Positions 43,801 through 64,000 of a DNA stretch of 64,000 bases are shown here, piece by piece. How positions within the stretch are numbered: position 1 is the first letter of the stretch; the number at the start of each line of letters is the position of its first letter. The notes beneath the pieces are model-generated. The model ran no database searches. It was given only the letters and a program-made list of their open reading frames with translations, and was not told where the DNA came from. Made by a program: the position numbers and the translations under genes. This DNA comes from Streptomyces drozdowiczii. GTDB lineage: Bacteria > Actinomycetota > Actinomycetes > Streptomycetales > Streptomycetaceae. The stretch covers positions 6,944,001 through 7,008,000 of the forward strand of contig NZ_CP098740.1 of NCBI RefSeq assembly GCF_026167665.1, written 5' to 3'.

Positions 43801-46012
43801 TGACCGTGATCCGGGGTTCGTTGAACGTGAGGGAGCCGATCGTCTCCTCGAACTCCGCCAGGGCCGTGTCCATGTGCGCGGAGTGGAACGCGTGCGAGAC
43901 CGTGAGGCGCTTGACCTTGACCCCACGGCCACGGAACAGCTCCTCCAGGCCCCCGACCGCGTCCGCGTCACCGGACACGACAACCGCTGCCGGGCCGTTC
44001 ACCGCAGCCAGCGAAACGCCCTCAACCAGTTCGGGCAGAACATCGGCTTCCGGGGCGGCGATCGCGAGCATCGCCCCGCCCGCACGGGCGGCCTGCATCA
44101 GCCGGCCCCGTACCGCGACCAGCGCACACGCGTCCTCCAGCGAGAACACCCCCGCCGCGTACGCGGCGCTCACCTCACCGATCGAGTGACCGATCAGCGC
44201 ATCGGGGCGCACGCCGAACGACGAAACCAGCGTGAACAGGGAGGATTCCAGCGCGAACAGCGCGGCTTGGGTGAACCGGGTCTGATCCAGTACCGGATCG
44301 CCCTCGAACACCACGTCCTTCAGCGACCGGCCGAGATATCGGTCCAGGTACGAGCACGCCTCATCGAACGCTTGGGCGAACACCGGGAACGCCTCATACA
44401 ACTCACGCCCCATCCCCGCCCGCTGGCACCCCTGCCCGGTGAACAGGAATGCCGTGCCCGCAGCGCCTGCCGCGCCCGCAGTACGAACCTTCTCCAAGCC
44501 AGCGATTAGCTCTTCGCGGTCCGCGCCCACCACCACCGCGCGGTGTTCGAAGACCGTGCGCGAGGAGACCAGCGCATACCCGACATCGAGCAGCGACGAC
44601 TCAGAATCGCGTACGAACTCGGCAAGCTTGTCCGCCTGCGCGCGCAGCGCCTCCGCACTCCGCCCCGACACCACCCACGGAACCAGCCCCGGCTCCACAC
44701 CCTGCGCCACAGGAGCCCGCTCGGGTGCCGGCCGCAGAATCAGGTGGCAGTTCGTCCCACCCATCCCGAACGACGACACACCCGCAACACGAGAGGCCCC
44801 CTCCCAGACGCCCGCCTCCGTCTGCACCCGCAGATTCAGCCCGTCCAAATCAATCGCGGGATTCGCGGACTCGAAGTTCAGACTCGCCGGCACCACCCCA
44901 TACCGCACCGACAACGCGGCCTTGATCAGACCGACAATCCCCGCCGCGCCCTCCAAATGCCCGACGTTCGTCTTCGCCGACCCCACCACCAACGGCCCGG
45001 AACGCCCCGGCGCATTCCCCAGCACCATCCCCAAAGCCGCCGCCTCGACCGGATCACCCAACGCCGTCCCGGTCCCGTGCAACTCCACGTAACCGACCTC
45101 GCCCGGCGCCACCCCCGCCCGCTCACACGCCAGCCGCAACACCCCGGCCTGACCCTCCACACGCGGAGCCGTCAGACCATCCCCACCCCCATCATTGTTG
45201 ACCGCACCCCCCGCGATCACACACACCACATCATCACCATCAGCGACCGCATCCTCCAGCCGCTTCAGAACAACAAGACCCCCACCCTCACCCCGCACAT
45301 AACCATTCGCCCGACCATCGAAAACAAACGCACGCCCATCCGGCGACAACCCACCGAACTTCGACACCGCCACCGAAGACTCCGGCGCCAGCATCAAATT
45401 CACCCCACCCGCCAACGCCAACGACACCTCACCACGACGCAACGCCTCACACGCCTGATGAACCGCCACCAACGCCGACGACTGACCCGAATCCACCACC
45501 AACGACGGACCCGTCAAACCCAACAGAAACGACACCCGATTCGCGATCACACTCCGCGCAAGACCCGTCGACGTGAAAGCACCAATCCCCTCCACACCAC
45601 CCCGCCGCGCCAAAACCGCGTAATCGTCCGCCATCGCCCCCACGAACACACCCGCGGCAGACCCCCGCACCGAACCCGCCACCACACCGGCGTCCTCGAA
45701 CGCCTCCCACGCCAACTCCAACACCAACCGCTGCTGCGGATCCATCGCCACAGCCTCACGCGGCGAAATACCAAAAAACCGCGCGTCAAAACCATCAACC
45801 CGACTCAAAAACCCCGCACGCCGAGCCACCGACTTCCCCACCACCGACGGATCGGGATCATAAAAACCCTCCCCGTCCCAACGGTCCGAAGGGACCTCGC
45901 CCACCGCATCGAGCCCACCGACCAGCCCTTCCCAAAACTCCCCCGGCCCACCCTCGGCACCCGGGAAACGGCACGACATTCCGACAACGGCAATGGCCAT
46001 GGACTCGTTCAT
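31844..46012 (-). CDS. Type I PKS: KSQ loading module plus two extension modules (three apparent frameshifts)
   Basis: About 4,720 aa. Loading: KSQ 46000-44750 with DSGQSSAL (Gln for Cys, codon 45482-45484), AT 44640-43500 with HAFHS (malonyl), ACP 43330-43090; gives acetyl by decarboxylation. Module 1: KS 43040-41770, AT 41500-40520 with YASHS (methylmalonyl), DH with [14 protein letters not shown] with [15 protein letters not shown] with [11 protein letters not shown] (B-type) and [11 protein letters not shown]. Module 2: KS 36830-35560, AT 35260-34260 (YASHS), a DH remnant lacking the catalytic His ([10 protein letters not shown]), a KR remnant lacking the nucleotide motif and catalytic Tyr, and an ACP ending 10-20 residues before the stop. 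There is no C-terminal docking or thioesterase. Frames break at 42827-42830, 39734-39738 and 35550-35552, each repaired by one G/C. Predicted product on the last ACP: 2,4-dimethyl-3-oxohexanoyl (inference). Confidence 0.88.
34330..35280 (-). repeat. Methylmalonyl-AT repeat copy 1 of 3
   Basis: Nearly identical at DNA level to 40530-41500 and 56180-57180, including synonymous positions around the [14 protein letters not shown] and [11 protein letters not shown] blocks. All three encode methylmalonyl-selective ATs. Confidence 0.75.
37715..37982 (-). repeat. KR N-terminal repeat (pairs with 54371-54638)
   Basis: About 268 bases encoding the start of the KR catalytic half (TGGTGALG through the [12 protein letters not shown] stretch) are almost identical to 54371-54638 in another PKS protein. 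Confidence 0.75.
40530..41500 (-). repeat. Methylmalonyl-AT repeat copy 2 of 3
   Basis: AT of module 1 of the KSQ PKS. The shared KS C-terminal segment upstream (41755-41880) also matches 35560-35680 closely. Confidence 0.75.
43465..44640 (-). repeat. Malonyl-AT repeat copy 1 (pairs with 62345-63540)
   Basis: The AT of the KSQ loading module and the AT at 62345-63540 are nearly the same at DNA level over most of about 1.1 kb (for example the blocks at 43750-43850 and 62650-62700), well beyond what AT homology requires. This suggests recent duplication or gene conversion. Confidence 0.75.
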
Positions 46013-46017
46013 CTGGT

Positions 46018-49000
46018 TCAGCCTCGATCCGTGTTCATGAGCGAGTCCACATAGCTCGCCAGCGCTTCGAAAGTGGGGTGGTCGTAGACGACCGTGGCGG
46101 GCAGGTCGACACCGGTCGACTCCATGACCTTGTTCCGCAGGTCGACCGCCATCAGGGAGGTGAAGCCGAGTTCCAGCAGCGGGGTTTCGACGTTCACCTC
46201 GGACGGCGAGTCGAGGCCCATCACCTCGGCCGCGACCTCCAGAACGGCGGCCAGGATGAGCGCGGGGCGGTCCGCCGCCGGAGCCGCCGCCAGGCGGGCC
46301 GCGGTGGACGGTGCGCTGTCCTCGGGGGCCTCGTCCGCAAGCACCCGTACGGCGGTGTCGGTGCCGGAGCGCCCGGGACCGGCGGTGACCCGGGGCGCGA
46401 CCTCGTCGAGCCAGTACCGGCGGTGCTGGAAGGCGTACGGGGGAAGGGCGACCGTACGGGGGCGGAGCCGGCCGTCGCGGCCGGCCAGTGCACGGAACGG
46501 CCGCCGACGTGCAGGCGGGCCAGGGCGGCCAGGAAGGCGAGGGGTTCGTCCTGGTCGCGGCGGGCCAGGGCGATGACACCGGCGCGGGCGCTGTCGGGGG
46601 TGTCCGCGAGGATCTCGGTGATCATCGAGGTCAGGACGCTGTCCGGGCCGGCCTCCAGGAAGGTGGCGACGCCCAGTTCGGCCTGTCGGCGGATGCCGGA
46701 GGCGAAGCGGACGGGGCGGCGGACGTGGTCGGCCCAGTAGCCGGGGGTGAGGAGTTCGTCCCCGGCGACGTCCCCGGTGAGGTTGGAGACGACCGGAATG
46801 GTCGGCCGCTGGTAGATGAGCTGCTGGGCCACGGTCTCGAATTCGGCGAGCATCCCCTCCATGTGCGGGGAGTGGAAGGCGTGGCTGACCTTGAGCAGCT
46901 TGGTGCGGCGGCCCTGCGCGGTGAAGGCGGCGCCGATCTCCCGTACGGCTTCCGGATCACCGGAGAGCACGACGGAGGAGGGGCCGTTCTCGGCGGCGAG
47001 GGAGACCTCGTGCTCCCGGCCCGCGAGGAGCGGTTCCGCTTCGGCGGCGGTCGCCTCGACGGCCAGCATGGCGCCGCCCCCGGGCTGGGCCTGCATGAGG
47101 CGGCCGCGGGCGGCGACGAGGGCCGCCGCGTCGGACAGCGACCAGACACCGGCGACATGGGCGGCCGCGAGTTCGCCGACGGAGTGGCCGGAGACGAAGT
47201 CCGGGGTGACGCCGAAGTGTTCGAGGAGGCGGTACAGGGCCACCTCGACGGCGAAGATGCCCGCCTGGGTGTACGCGGTCTGGTGGACGAGTTCGCCGTC
47301 GACCGCCGGGTCGTCGCCGAGGAGCACCGTACGCAGCGGGATGTCGAGGTGGCGGTCGAGCTCCGCGCAGACCTTGTCGAAGGCCTGGGCGAACGCGGGG
47401 AAGCGGGCGTACAGCTCGCTGCCCATCCCGGGCCGCTGGGAGCCCTGCCCGGAGAACACCACGGCCAGCGGCGCCTTGGCGGCCGGGTCGGGGGCGCCCT
47501 TGGTGAGGCCGGCGGCACCGGTGCCGCGGGCGAGCTTCTCCAGGCCCTGGATCAGCTGGGCGGGCTCGCTGCCGACGAGGACGGCCCGGTGGGCGAAGGG
47601 GGTGCGGCCGGTGGCCAGGGTGTGGGCGACGTCGACGGGGGCGGTGGGGGTGCGGTGCAGGTGCGCGGCGAGGCGGGCGGCCTGGTCGCGCAGGGCCTTG
47701 GGGGTCCGGGCGGCGAGCGGCCAGGCGACGGCGGTGTCGCGTGCGGCGGGGCGTTCGTCCTCCTGCGGGGCCTCCTCCACGATCACATGGGCGTTGGTGC
47801 CGCTGATGCCGAAGGAGGAGACTCCGGCGCGGCGCGGACGTGCCGGGTCGCGCGGCCAGGCGACGGGTTCCTGGAGCAGGGCGACGCTGCCGGAGCTCCA
47901 GTCGATGTGGGGGTGGGGTTCTCGGCGTGCAGCGTGCGCGGCAGGAGCTGGTTGCGCAGGGCCATGACGGTCTTGATGACGCCGCCGACGCCCGCGGCGG
48001 CCTGGCTGTGCCCGATGTTGGACTTGAGGGAGCCCAGGCGCAGCGGGCGGCCCGGCTCGCGTCCGGGGCCGTAGGCGGCCTGGATGGCCTGGCCCTCGAC
48101 GGGGTCGCCGAGGGTGGTGGCGGTGCCGTGGGCCTCGACGGCGTCGACCTCGCCGGGGGTGAGCCGGGCGTCGGCCAGGGCCTCCTGGATGACCCGCTCC
48201 TGGGCGGGGCCGTTGGGGGCGGTCAGGCCGTTGCTGGCGCCGTCCTGGTTGACGGCGCTGCCCCGGATGACGGCGAGGACGGGGTGCCCGGCCTTCCGGG
48301 CGTCGGAGAGGCGTTCGAGGTAGAGGACGCCGACGCCCTCGGCCCAGCCGGTGCCGTCGGCCTCGGCGGAGAAGGACCGGCAGCGGCCGTCCGTGCTCAG
48401 CCCGCGCTGGCGGGCGAACTCGGTGAAGACGGTCGGGGTGGCCATGACCGTGACGCCGCCCGCGAGGGCGGAGGCGCATTCGCCGCGGCGCAGCGACTGG
48501 ACGGCGAGGTGCAGGGAGACCAGGGAGGAGGAGCAGGCGGTGTCCACGGTGAGGGCGGGACCGTGCAGGCCGAGGGTGTACGAGATGCGGCCGGAGGCGA
48601 CGCTGGCGGCGCTGCCGCTGCCGATGTAGCCCTCGAAGCCCTCGGGGCGGGGTTCAGCCGTGCGCCGTAGTCGTTGTACATGACGCCGACGAAGACTCCG
48701 GTGCGGCTGCCGCGCAGGGTCCGGGGGTCGATGCCGGCCTGTTCGACGGCCGCCCAGGCGTGTTCGAGCAGCAGTCGCTGCTGGGGGTCGATGGTGAGGG
48801 CTTCCTTGGGGGTGATCCCGAAGAGCCCGGCGTCGAAGGAGGCGGCTTCGGGGAGGAAGCCGCCGTGGCGCGTGTAGCAGGTGCCGGGGGCCTCGGGGTC
48901 GGGGTCGTAGAGGGCGTCGAGGTCCCAGCCCCGGTCGGCCGGGAAGTCTCCGACGGCGTCGGTGCCGGAGGCGACCAGCTCCCACAGGTCGTCGGGCCCG

Positions 49001-49161
49001 GCGACGCCTCCCGGGTAGGCGCAGGCCATGCCGACGACGGCGATCGGCTCGTGATGCCGGTCCTCCAGGTCCCTGATGTGCTGCCGGGCCTCGCGCAGAT
49101 CGATCGTCATCCGCTTGAGGTAGTCGAGCAGCCTGGCGTCTTCGCCGGTCGCGGTCGTCAT
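46018..49161 (-). CDS. Type I PKS, docking-KS-AT(malonyl)-ACP (three apparent frameshifts)
   Basis: One non-reducing module of about 1,048 aa. ATG 49161. Residues about 8-40 ([19 protein letters not shown]...) form the coiled-coil N-terminal docking helix used to receive a chain from another PKS protein. KS 49040-47770 with [23 protein letters not shown] and [10 protein letters not shown] 47480-46480 with [10 protein letters not shown] and HAFHS (malonyl); ACP 46290-46040 with LGFTSLMAV, where the usual Asp before Ser is Thr. Frame breaks at 48644-48647, 47909-47913 and 46458-46462 each need one extra C. With no reductive domain it leaves a beta-keto thioester with an unmethylated alpha carbon, exactly what a downstream glycine NRPS plus Dieckmann cyclase requires for a tetramic acid (inference). 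Five bases separate it from the KSQ PKS gene. Confidence 0.87.
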
Positions 49162-49189
49162 GTCTCCCCCTTCCCTGGTGGGTGGTGCG

Positions 49190-52100
49190 TCACTGGTTGT
49201 TCGTCTTGCGGATGCGGGCCGCGAGCCGGGCGGGTGTCGGGTCGGCGTACAGGTCGGCCATGGCGAGGGTCGTTCCGGTGGCGTCCTCGACCCGTTGGAC
49301 GAGCTGGGCGCCGAGCAGCGAGTGGCCGCCGTGCGCGAAGAAGTTGGCGTCGGCGTCGACGTCCGTGCGTTCCAGGAGCTGCTGCCAGAGGGCGATGAGC
49401 GCGACGGTGAGCTCGTCGCCCTGGTGGGTGGTGCCGCCGGTGTCCGCGCCTCGTTGGCTGCGGAGCCGGCCGGCGAGGCTCTTGAGGGCCAGGTAGTCGG
49501 TCTTCTGGCTGACGGTGGTCGGGAATGTGTCGACGGCCAGGAATTCCTGGGGACGGCGGCGCCGGGCAGGCCGGCCCGGGCGTGTTCCCACAGCAGGTCG
49601 GCGAGGGCCGCCGGGCCGGTGTCCTGGGCGGGCTCCACGAAGGCGACGAGCAGCGGCCCGCCGGGGGCGTCCTCGTCGACGACGACGGCCGCTCCGCGCA
49701 CCTGCGGGTGTTCCAGGAGTACGGCTTCCACCTCGCCGAGTTCGATGCGGTTGCCGCGCAGCTTGACCTGGCGGTCGGCCCGGCCGTGCAGGGCGAGGCG
49801 CCCGTCGGGGAGCCAGCAGGCGAGGTCGCCGGTGCGGTAGTAGCGGCCGTGTTCGGGGTGGGTGGCGAAGCGTTCGGCGGTGAGGTCGGGGCGGCCGTGG
49901 TAGCCGAGGGCGACCCCGGTGCCGGCGATGCACAGTTCGCCGCGGACGCCGACGGGCAGTTCGCGCCCGTCCGGGTCGGTGATGAAGGCCCGGGTGTTGT
50001 TCATGGGGCGGCCGATGTCGATGGCGGTGGCGCCGTCGGGGACGGTGCCGCAGGTGGAGTAGATGGTGGTCTCGGAGGGGGCGTAGGCGTTGCGCAGGGT
50101 GCAGCCGGCGGCGGTGATACGGCGGGCGAGCGCGGGCGGCATGGGTTCGCCGCCGGTGACGCCGCGCCGCCCGGCCAGCCGGTGGCCCGCCTGGTCCGCG
50201 ATGAGCCGCCAGGTGGTGGGGGTGGCCTGGATGATGCCGACGTCGTGGCGTTCGAGGACCTCGAGGAGGGCTTGGCCGTCGCTGCGGGCCGCTTCGGGGG
50301 CGACGGCGATCCGGCCGCCGGTGACGAGGGGGAGGAAGAGTTCCAGGGCGGAGATGTCGAACGTGAAGGTGGTCAGCCACAGCGTCACGTCGGCGGCACC
50401 GGCGCCGAGTTCGTGGCGGAAGTGGTGGATGACGTTGGCGGCGCCCCGGTGGGTGATGACGGTGCCCTTGGGCTTGCCGGTGGAGCCCGAGGTGTAGATG
50501 AGGAAGGCGGTGGCATCGGGGCCGGGGAGGTCCACCAGCTCTTCGGCGGTCCGGTCCGCGCCCTGCGGGGGCGTGACGGGGGCCACGGCCGCCATGGGGC
50601 GCACGCTGACGGCGGGCCCGGCGGCCACGTCGATGCCGGGCGCGGCGAGGACCACGGCGGCGCCGGAGTCCTCCAGCAGGTAGGCGGTGCGCTGGGCCGG
50701 GTGGTCGGGGTCGAGGGCGAGGTAGGCGGTGCCCGCCAGCCAGGCTCCGAGGACGGCGGCGGCGAGTCGCGGGCCGCGCCGGGCGGCGAGCGCGACGATG
50801 TCGCCGGGGCGGGCTCCGGCGGCGCGCAGCAGGTCCCGGTCGGCGAGCGCGGTGTCCCACAGCTGCTGGTAGGTCGTGGTGTGTTCGCCGTCCTCGACTG
50901 CGACGGCGCCGGGGCTGGCGGCGACCGTGGCGGCGACGGCCTCCAGCAGGGTGGCGGGGGTGACCTCGGTGCCGGTGGCGTTGGCGGCGTCGATGACGGC
51001 CCGGTCCCGGGGCCCGTGCAGGGGCAGTTCGCCGAGGGGGCGGTCGGGGTCCTGTCCCAGGGCGACGAGCAGGGCGTCGTAACGCTCCAGCAGGAACTCG
51101 GTGTCGTCGCGGGAGAGGACCTCGGTGTAGAAGACGCCGCGGATGCGGATCTCCTCGGGCGAGGCGAGGAAGAAGAACTCCAGGTCGAACTTGCTGTAGC
51201 CGTTCTCGACGAGCAGCCGCCGGGCGGGGACGCCGTCGATGTCGAAGCTGGTCTGCCCGGCGTTGGGCACGTAGTTGAACAGGTGCCGGAAGACGGTGTT
51301 GCGCCAGGTCGCGCCGGTGTGCTCGATCTCCGGGAGCAGGACGTCCACCGGCACGTCGGCGTGGGTGATGGCGCCGAAGAAGGCTTCCCGGGACTCGGCG
51401 GCGAGGGCCCGGAAGCCGGCGCCCATGTCGACCCGGGCGCGCAGGGGGAGGGTGTTGACGTGGTAGCCGACCGTTCCGGCGGCGTGGGCGGGGCGGACGT
51501 TGGCGGGCGAGCCGACCACGAGGTCGGGGCCGGCGCCGTGCCGTGCGAGCAGCAGGTAGTAGGCGGCGAGGAGGACGACGGCTTCGGGGGCCCGTACCTC
51601 TCGCTGGAGGCGGCGGACGGCTTCGTGGGCCTCGGCGGACAGGGTGTGCAGGACGGAGTCGCCGGTCAGCGTGGGGTCGGGCCGGTCCTCGGTGCCGCAG
51701 TCCAGCCCGAGGGCCGAGGGGTCGAAGTCCTTCAGGTGCTCGCGCCAGTAGGCGAGGCTCTCGTCGGTGGGGGCGGCGGTGGCGAGGGCCGGCTGGGGGG
51801 CGGCGAGGTCCTCGGGCACGTCGAGACCGGCGGCGACGGCCTCGTAGACGCGGGTGAACTCGTCGAGCAGGATCGCGGCGGAGACGGTGTCGAAGACGAT
51901 GTGGTGGACGACCAGGCAGAAGACGTCCCCCTCCGGGCCCTGGAGGTGCCCGGCGCGCAGCAGCGGCTGCCCGTCGAACGTGAAGGGGCGGGCGACGAGC
52001 GCGGCCACCGCCGCGTCGGTGCCGCCGGCCGCGACCGTCATGGTGCTGACGGTGGCGGCGAACCGGTCGGCCGGGACGGTCTGCTTGACGAGTCCGCCGT

Positions 52101-52335
52101 CCGTGCCGTGGAAGACCGTGCGCAGCGCCGGGTGCCTCCGTACCAGGGCGTCCAGGGTCTGCTGCAGCTCCCACTCCCCGAGCGGTTCCTCGGTGGTGAA
52201 GACGACCGAGAGGTTGTTGACGGCGCCGGAGGGGACGAGCTTTTCGAGCAGCCACAGCGCCTGCTCCTTGCGGCTGGCCGCCGTGAGTACGGCGTGGGCC
52301 GGGCCGTTCCCCGGGGTCTGGGCTGAGGTGAGCAT
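49190..52335 (-). CDS. NRPS module C-A-PCP, glycine-like specificity (apparent frameshift)
   Basis: About 1,048 aa. Condensation domain (about residues 20-440) with active HHIVFDTVS. Adenylation domain with [46 protein letters not shown] and [14 protein letters not shown] with [15 protein letters not shown]. Specificity residues read by eye are D-I-L-Q-V-G-A-I-Y, close to the glycine code I recall (DILQLGLIWK), so glycine or another small residue is likely. The A5 core has A-Y-A-P-S-E instead of the usual A-Y-G-P-T-E. The frame breaks at 49549-49552 and one C restores [25 protein letters not shown] before the PCP. There is no thioesterase. It sits directly beside the Dieckmann cyclase gene, the pairing seen in tirandamycin-type tetramate clusters. 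Confidence 0.87.
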
Positions 52336-52391
52336 TCCGGATTCCTGTCTGTGACCTGGGAGAGGGAGTACGGCCGGCCGTGCGCGCGGGG

Positions 52392-53221
52392 TCAGGAAGC
52401 GAGCAGGAGCTCGGTGACGGCCTGGGCAACCACGGGGCTGCTGAGCAGTTCCACATGGGGGTGTCGAAGCGGAGCTCGTCCGCGACGAGGGCGGCCTTGT
52501 GGTCCGGGTTGAGCATGCGGAACCCGTTGAGTCCGCTGGTCGCGGTCGCGGAGGTGATGGCCGTGGAGCGCAGCCAGGCGGCCGCCGGTTCGATCTGCTC
52601 GGCGGTCGAGAGGTAGGTGAGGAACGCGCCCGCGGTCTCCGTCATCTCCGCGCGGCGCCGGTCGTCCAGGCCGAGCTTGTCGCAGGCCGTCTGGGCGAGG
52701 GCGTGGTAGAGCAGGAGGAGCCGGCGGGCGAGGTCGCCGAGGCTCACACAGGTCTCCTGGGCGCGCTGTGCGGAGTCCTGGACGCGGCCGACCTCGGCGG
52801 CACCGACGGCGGGTTCCATCTGGCCGACGGCCTTGTGGAACTGCCAGTACATGCTGGCGGCCGCGGCCCGCTCCGGGTCGAAGAGGATCGTCTGCGGGAA
52901 GGAGCCCTGCCACTTCTCGACCTCCTCGGCGATGGCGGCCGCGTAGACGCTGCCCGCGCAGAACGCCAGGACGGCCTTGACCCGCTTGCCGCTGGTGCGG
53001 ACCTCGTCGACCCACTGCTTGACGTACGCGTCGGCGGGCAGGTCGGGGCGGGAGGCCACGGCCGCGGGAAGGGTCTCCCAGACGGTGAAGCCGGTTCCGA
53101 GGAGCGGGACGAAGTCGCTGAAACGGGCCTCGCCACGGCCGGTCGCGTCGAAGTCGACGGCGAGGACGACCTCGTCGGTGTCGCCGGCGATGAGCTCTTT
53201 CCAGGTGCTGAGGCTGGTCAT
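52392..53221 (-). CDS. Tetramate Dieckmann cyclase, TrdC/SlgL/NcmC family (apparent frameshift)
   Basis: Alpha/beta-hydrolase-like enzyme of about 276 aa that releases an acyl-aminoacyl chain from a PCP by Dieckmann condensation, giving a tetramic acid. The nucleophile is Cys88 in [10 protein letters not shown] and the acid is Asp115 in TILFDPER. From memory, TrdC uses Cys88, Asp115 and a C-terminal His253, so positions of the first two coincide exactly. After repairing one missing C at 52457-52461 the frame reads [20 protein letters not shown], providing His257 and a normal end at 52392. Without the repair the protein would lose its His and fuse into shadow sequence. ATG 53221. Its neighbours are the glycine-like NRPS and the docking-compatible PKSs, fitting a terminal release role; no thioesterase exists in the window to compete. 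Confidence 0.85.
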
Positions 53222-53293
53222 GGGGTTCCGGTTCCGTTCTGTGGTGAAGGGTCGGTCGGTTCGGGTGCTGCGGCCGGACACGGGGCTCGGGGG

Positions 53294-64000
<10,707 letters not shown>

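Noticed and set aside
46221..48479. Separate KS-AT fragment genes within 46018-49161
   Set aside because: The fragments are joined by single-C repairs at 47909-47913 and 46458-46462 into one KS-AT-ACP protein.
49525..52326. 933-codon plus-strand open frame opposite the NRPS
   Set aside because: Gly/Val/Asp-rich shadow with no motif; the NRPS core motifs are on the minus strand.

Overview
The window is very GC-rich, with strong third-position G/C bias, GTG starts, four-base GTGA/ATGA gene overlaps and almost wall-to-wall secondary-metabolite genes. It looks like chromosomal DNA of Streptomyces or a close relative. It lies inside a large hybrid polyketide/peptide gene cluster that continues beyond the right edge and probably beyond the left edge too.

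Layout. (1) 1-2143: end of a DHA2-type drug exporter, a DUF5988-type small protein and a MarR regulator. (2) 2195-8791, leftward: one operon pccB-pccE-pccA-korA-korB (acyl-CoA carboxylase plus 2-oxoacid:ferredoxin oxidoreductase). (3) 9596-11986: a small exported peptide divergent from a TrmB/LuxR-like regulator, then an AfsA-like (gamma-butyrolactone synthase family) gene. (4) 11966-22901, leftward: a compact operon of fatty acyl-AMP ligase, acyl-CoA dehydrogenase, ACP, a single KS-AT-ACP module, KASIII, FkbH, ACP and phosphopantetheinyl transferase. The KASIII-FkbH-ACP trio is the known tetronate-forming set. (5) 23098-29877, rightward: an AfsR-type SARP regulator followed by mutA-mutB (methylmalonyl-CoA mutase). 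(6) 29956-64000, leftward: the main assembly line, with alpha/beta hydrolase, CerJ-like KASIII, a three-module PKS starting with KSQ, a KS-AT-ACP PKS, a C-A-PCP NRPS, a tetramate Dieckmann cyclase, and a PKS running off the right edge.

How it fits together (inference). The right-edge PKS (mal, fully reducing; then methylmalonyl, DH-KR) carries a C-terminal docking segment that matches the N-terminal coiled coil of the KS-AT(malonyl)-ACP protein. That protein would pass a beta-keto chain to the NRPS, whose specificity residues resemble glycine, and the cyclase would release a 3-acyl tetramic acid. The KSQ PKS lacks any C-terminal docking or thioesterase region and sits beside an ester-forming-type KASIII, so it may make a separate short acyl group (predicted 2,4-dimethyl-3-oxohexanoyl) that is transferred in trans. 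The FAAL/KS-AT-ACP/KASIII/FkbH operon looks able to build a separate acyl tetronate. PCC, and Kor plus mutase, would feed methylmalonyl-CoA.

A shared promoter architecture, an 11-bp-period heptad ending in GCTTTAG followed by ten bases and a -10 hexamer, precedes the pcc/kor operon, the FAAL operon, mutAB and the DUF5988 gene. This suggests that the SARP co-regulates precursor supply and assembly.

Caution: at least 16 apparent one-base frameshifts occur, nearly all as one missing C/G in a short homopolymer inside otherwise perfect domains. I treat them as probable sequencing or assembly errors and annotate whole genes across them.
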